Positions 16,695-19,546 of a stretch of 19,546 nt of DNA are shown here, in pieces. Every line of letters starts with the position of its first letter. The stretch's first letter is position 1. The translations under genes were made by a program, and so were the position numbers. Where the stretch lies: the NCBI GenBank assembly GCA_029310945.1, contig JARJFC010000059.1, forward strand, positions 1 through 19,546. The letters are read 5' to 3'. Source of the DNA: Leptospira sp. 96542. Lineage in GTDB: Bacteria > Spirochaetota > Leptospiria > Leptospirales > Leptospiraceae. The notes beneath the pieces were generated by a model that saw only the letters and a list, made by a program, of their open reading frames with translations, was not told the origin of the DNA and did not search any database.

Positions 16695-18140
16695 ATGAAC
16701 CTGAAACAATTCACAAAACGCAGAATAAGTTTAGTTTGCTTATACTTTCTGAATTCAATCCTTTTTGGGTGTAAACCAAAAGAAACCAACGATGATATGG
16801 CTATGTTATTTTCAGCCATCCTTCTAACCCAAGCTCCTCCCATCGCCATGATCAACTTAGGAGACAGTTTGACCAATGGAGACCAAAGTGGAAGCACACA
16901 TGAATTCTCCCAAACATCCTCCTTTCCTCAATTATTAGCAAACCAAATGCGAAGAAGGGGAAGCGATGTAATTTGGAATAACCCATACCTGAATGCGACT
17001 GGTGCAAATGCCGGATTGCGGAAAGATCCAAGCTTACTTCCTTATAATTTGGGAATCAATGGACAGACAACAAAAACATTAATTGGCACAACGGCTTCCA
17101 CTGGTGGATCTACTCATATTGATAAAATCCTCTCTCCAATTCCAGAGATATTGGGAAAACCTACGACACAATTGGAAGCAGCAGAGTATATTGGTAAACT
17201 CAATCTGGACAGAACTCTCATCATAACCCTATGGATTGGTGGCAATGATGTTTTAGGAGCTGTGACCGCGTCCAGTGGATCAACAATGACTGCAGCTTCA
17301 ATCAATACCTTCTTAAGTGATACAACAGCAGAACACGATTTAAATTCAGTAAAAAACAATTTGAATGCAACTGTCAACAGACTGAAGATTTTGCCAAGAG
17401 CTGAAATCTTTCTCGCTACCTTACCAGACATTTCAGGCATTGGATTTCTTGTCACCCAATCAGACATTGAAAAAATCGCACACACAACAGACAATTTAAA
17501 CATCACAAGTTTTGGATCCTGCCAAGCATTGGGTTTTGGTTCTCTGATAGGAACATCCGCCGCCAATAGTTTACTTGGTCAATTGGATGGAAACAACACA
17601 ACCCTAAATGCAGTAATCTCTGGAGTTGCAGGAAATGACGGTACTTGCCTAACACAAGCTGAGGGAAATCTTGTGACCACTCGTGTAAACGAAATCAATA
17701 CATACATTCGTTCCTTGGCCGATGCGAACCAAAATGTCCACCTAGTTGATATAGATGCCATGTTCAAACGTGTATTGAATGGTGATGTGACTGTGGGCGG
17801 AAAGGTTTTGGGTAAAACCATTGGGCAAGGAGGTGTATTCAGTTTTGATGGAGTGCATCCTTCCAACACAGGGCATGGCCTCATTGCCAACGTATTCATT
17901 GAAGAAATGAACCGAAAACTGGGACTTAATTTAGCAAATGTGGATTTGGCTCTAATTCAAACCACAGATCCATATAGGGATGATGATAGAGACGGATTCG
18001 CTGTGGGTCCAAACATTTCCGTGAGCCCGATAAATGCATCCCTTAGTTTGCATTTTCCAGACTGTGACGATACAAACTCAAATAAATATGCAAGGATAGT
18101 TCACGGTGGTGGAGGTAACACCGCGGGCACTTGCCCGTAA
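16695..18140 (+). CDS. SGNH/GDSL hydrolase lipoprotein with a metal-binding-like tail
   Basis: A 481-residue exported esterase/lipase-like lipoprotein. Lipobox ILFGC puts the lipid on Cys26. SGNH blocks: LGDSLTNG (55-62, nucleophile Ser58), NLGINGQTT (118-126, block II), IGGND (181-185, with Asn184) and DGVHPS (385-390, Asp385 and His388). The 424-470 tail, with DPYRDDDRDGF and then DCDDTNSNKYA, resembles the MopE-type or thrombospondin type 3 calcium-binding motif. Substrate unknown; carboxyl esters of lipids or sugars are typical. Start is ATG 16695, the only in-frame ATG before the lipobox, but there is no ribosome site and the predicted transcript is nearly leaderless. It is convergent with the next gene. 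Confidence 0.88.
   Translation: MNLKQFTKRRISLVCLYFLNSILFGCKPKETNDDMAMLFSAILLTQAPPIAMINLGDSLTNGDQSGSTHEFSQTSSFPQLLANQMRRRGSDVIWNNPYLNATGANAGLRKDPSLLPYNLGINGQTTKTLIGTTASTGGSTHIDKILSPIPEILGKPTTQLEAAEYIGKLNLDRTLIITLWIGGNDVLGAVTASSGSTMTAASINTFLSDTTAEHDLNSVKNNLNATVNRLKILPRAEIFLATLPDISGIGFLVTQSDIEKIAHTTDNLNITSFGSCQALGFGSLIGTSAANSLLGQLDGNNTTLNAVISGVAGNDGTCLTQAEGNLVTTRVNEINTYIRSLADANQNVHLVDIDAMFKRVLNGDVTVGGKVLGKTIGQGGVFSFDGVHPSNTGHGLIANVFIEEMNRKLGLNLANVDLALIQTTDPYRDDDRDGFAVGPNISVSPINASLSLHFPDCDDTNSNKYARIVHGGGGNTAGTCP
18124..18137 (+). terminator. GC-rich hairpin at the end of the SGNH gene
   Basis: CGGGC, loop ACTT, GCCCG, inside the last codons and ending at the stop. No T run follows, so it is not a classical terminator; it could aid mRNA 3'-end stability. 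No other terminator is visible between the two convergent genes. Confidence 0.25.
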
Positions 18141-18157
18141 GCAATTAAAATCCAGAA

Positions 18158-19258
18158 TCAATGATTAAGATTCGTTTCTAGCCAAGGAATAAGGGCAATA
18201 GGAATGAACCGAATTTTCTTCCAAGGTCTGTACCATACTCTATTCCATTCCAGCCGAATGGAATAGAGTATTCTGCGAGATACTGTGAAAACTTGTGGCG
18301 GCACATCCTTTGGGATCGGAATGAGAACTTCCCGGTCTTTTGGTGAACTTTCACCTTCGCCTAATTGGACAAATCGTGATGTATGATCATCCCAAGTTTT
18401 GTGATCGCCACGGTGGGTATATCCAACAGATTCGTAACGAGTACAACTAATACGCAAAAACCAGTTTGCACCCGAAGGGATCGTTACTTTCAATACACTT
18501 CCTGGATTGACTGGGATGGGTTGAAATGATAAATGAAGTTTTAAAAATGGTTTCGTACAATACCAGGCCAAACTGCAGAGAAAGGCTAAAATTCCTATAT
18601 ACAATGAGAAGCCAAAGAAAAAGGAAAAAAATTTGAAAAGAAGATTTTGTCCAGAAGGAAAGATGCCGGTATTTGTTAAAATATTCCACAACATCATTTT
18701 TGTTATCCCCGTATAATGCAAGTAAGGAGGATAGAAGACTGTAAAGAAAAACAAAGGTAAAAAAGAAAGTATCCCCATCAACCAGGCGTTGTCCACTGCA
18801 GTGTGAATTTCATTTCGTTCGTCTCTTTTGGCTGCGAGAATCCTTTCGCTTATGATTTGATTCGAAATGGATTCAGCATTTTCAGGCTTCTCTTTGGCAA
18901 AACTCCCATTCACGAAGGCGGAAACCGCATCTTCTTTAGCACCATTTTCCCAAATTGGTTTTGCAAAAAGGTACCAATGGATTCCCACAACCTCTAAATT
19001 GGTTGGTGGTGGTAGGATGGGAAGAACGGTAGATAAGGAAAACCGTGTGATGGGATCTGTAATTTCTTTACCCTCTGCGATACAAGTTTCCCAATGGTAA
19101 AGAACCACATTGTATTTGTCTTGGTTTCCATAAGCCCAAACTTGGAAAACCACTTCCAAGTGTTTCAACTTTGTATCGGGACAACTGAAGAGTTCGATTT
19201 CCGCACGCAAAATATTTCCTGAAACAACAGGTTCGATCACCCCAATCCTAAGGCTCAT
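18158..19258 (-). CDS. Two-helix membrane protein of unknown function with two beta-rich domains
   Basis: A 366-residue protein I do not recognise. Residues 3-103 form a beta-rich domain (RIGVIEPVVSGNILRAEIEL, then LEVVFQVWAYG). Helices at about 157-180 and 207-235 enclose a short loop. A second beta-rich domain follows at 240-350 (NPGSVLKVTIPSGANWFLRI; VSRRILYSIRLEWNRVW). The N-terminal strand pattern recalls bacterial arrestin-like proteins, but that is a weak impression. Both soluble parts would be on the same side. A TTG start at 19291 adds 11 codons; ATG 19258 is preferred, though neither has a ribosome site. Upstream to 19503 I see no gene. Confidence 0.6.
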   Translation of the reverse strand: MSLRIGVIEPVVSGNILRAEIELFSCPDTKLKHLEVVFQVWAYGNQDKYNVVLYHWETCIAEGKEITDPITRFSLSTVLPILPPPTNLEVVGIHWYLFAKPIWENGAKEDAVSAFVNGSFAKEKPENAESISNQIISERILAAKRDERNEIHTAVDNAWLMGILSFLPLFFFTVFYPPYLHYTGITKMMLWNILTNTGIFPSGQNLLFKFFSFFFGFSLYIGILAFLCSLAWYCTKPFLKLHLSFQPIPVNPGSVLKVTIPSGANWFLRISCTRYESVGYTHRGDHKTWDDHTSRFVQLGEGESSPKDREVLIPIPKDVPPQVFTVSRRILYSIRLEWNRVWYRPWKKIRFIPIALIPWLETNLNH

Positions 19259-19503
19259 ATTGGGAGGACAATTGGAATGACTTGGTTTCAAAAATCAATC
19301 GGAAATTGTATCCAAAAATAACTGCACAACAAGGGAGTATGTGTATTTACCAAAACAAAGATGTAAAGGATTTACGAGTACACTCATATCCTTCCCTAAT
19401 CTAATGTGACATAATACTAAAATACGGAAGCTGGCTCTTATGTCGCTTCAGTAAAATAGAACCTAACAGCTAATAAATTTGCCGTTTCCTACAATTTATA
19501 AGT

Positions 19504-19546
19504 ATGGAAACAGAAACAAAAAAATCCACAAAGTTGAGGTTGGATC
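19504..19546 (+). CDS. Possible start of a gene cut by the right edge
   Basis: ATG at 19504 opens a frame with no stop before the edge; it reads METETKKSTKLRLD. A ribosome site is not evident. A TACAAT sequence at about 19489 is a possible -10, without a matching -35. Only 14 codons are available. Confidence 0.3.
   Translation, partial: METETKKSTKLRLD

Overview
The window looks like chromosomal DNA of a Leptospira-type spirochaete, probably a free-living relative. The reasons are moderately AT-rich DNA, several lipoproteins with loose spirochaetal lipoboxes (for example ILFGC, LSLGC and FLFFC), a Bacteroidetes/spirochaete-style three-gene succinate dehydrogenase, and a sigma-54 regulator. 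The genus is inferred from protein style, not from a database search.

Layout. (1) Bases 1-3341, plus strand: the C-terminal part of lepA (elongation factor 4), a PLP-dependent deaminase/desulfhydrase-like protein, an ASCH-like plus winged-helix protein, and a family 2 glycosyltransferase, all closely spaced. (2) Bases 3442-6907, minus strand: sdhC-sdhA-sdhB, a compact operon ending in a rho-independent terminator. (3) Bases 7055-8592, plus strand: a small two-helix membrane protein, an SPFH/band-7 protein and a small lipoprotein. (4) Bases 8598-10934, minus strand: a large lipoprotein with 14 evenly spaced repeats, read as two seven-bladed beta-propellers. (5) Bases 11051-15332, minus strand: a membrane-anchored beta-rich protein, then a nine-helix membrane sigma-54 activator (GAF, AAA+ and Fis HTH), then a DoxX-like membrane protein. 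(6) Bases 15476-18140: two divergent genes for exported hydrolases, a secreted alpha/beta hydrolase and an SGNH lipoprotein with a metal-binding-like tail. (7) Bases 18158-19258, minus strand: an unknown membrane protein. A possible gene start is cut off by the right edge.

The most interesting part is the 334-base region between the two divergent hydrolase genes. Each side carries a sigma-54 type -24/-12 element. The two elements are nearly identical (GGTACGG, three bases, TTGC) and face outwards. Between them lie three copies of CCGAATTTT, 92 to 137 bases upstream of the predicted start of the minus-strand transcript, which is where enhancer sites for sigma-54 activators usually sit. The membrane-bound sigma-54 activator is encoded about 1.5 kb away. 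Together they suggest a local circuit in which an envelope signal, perhaps sensed with the co-encoded membrane-anchored protein, switches on two exported esterase/lipase-like enzymes. The elements and domains are visible in the sequence; the circuit is inference.
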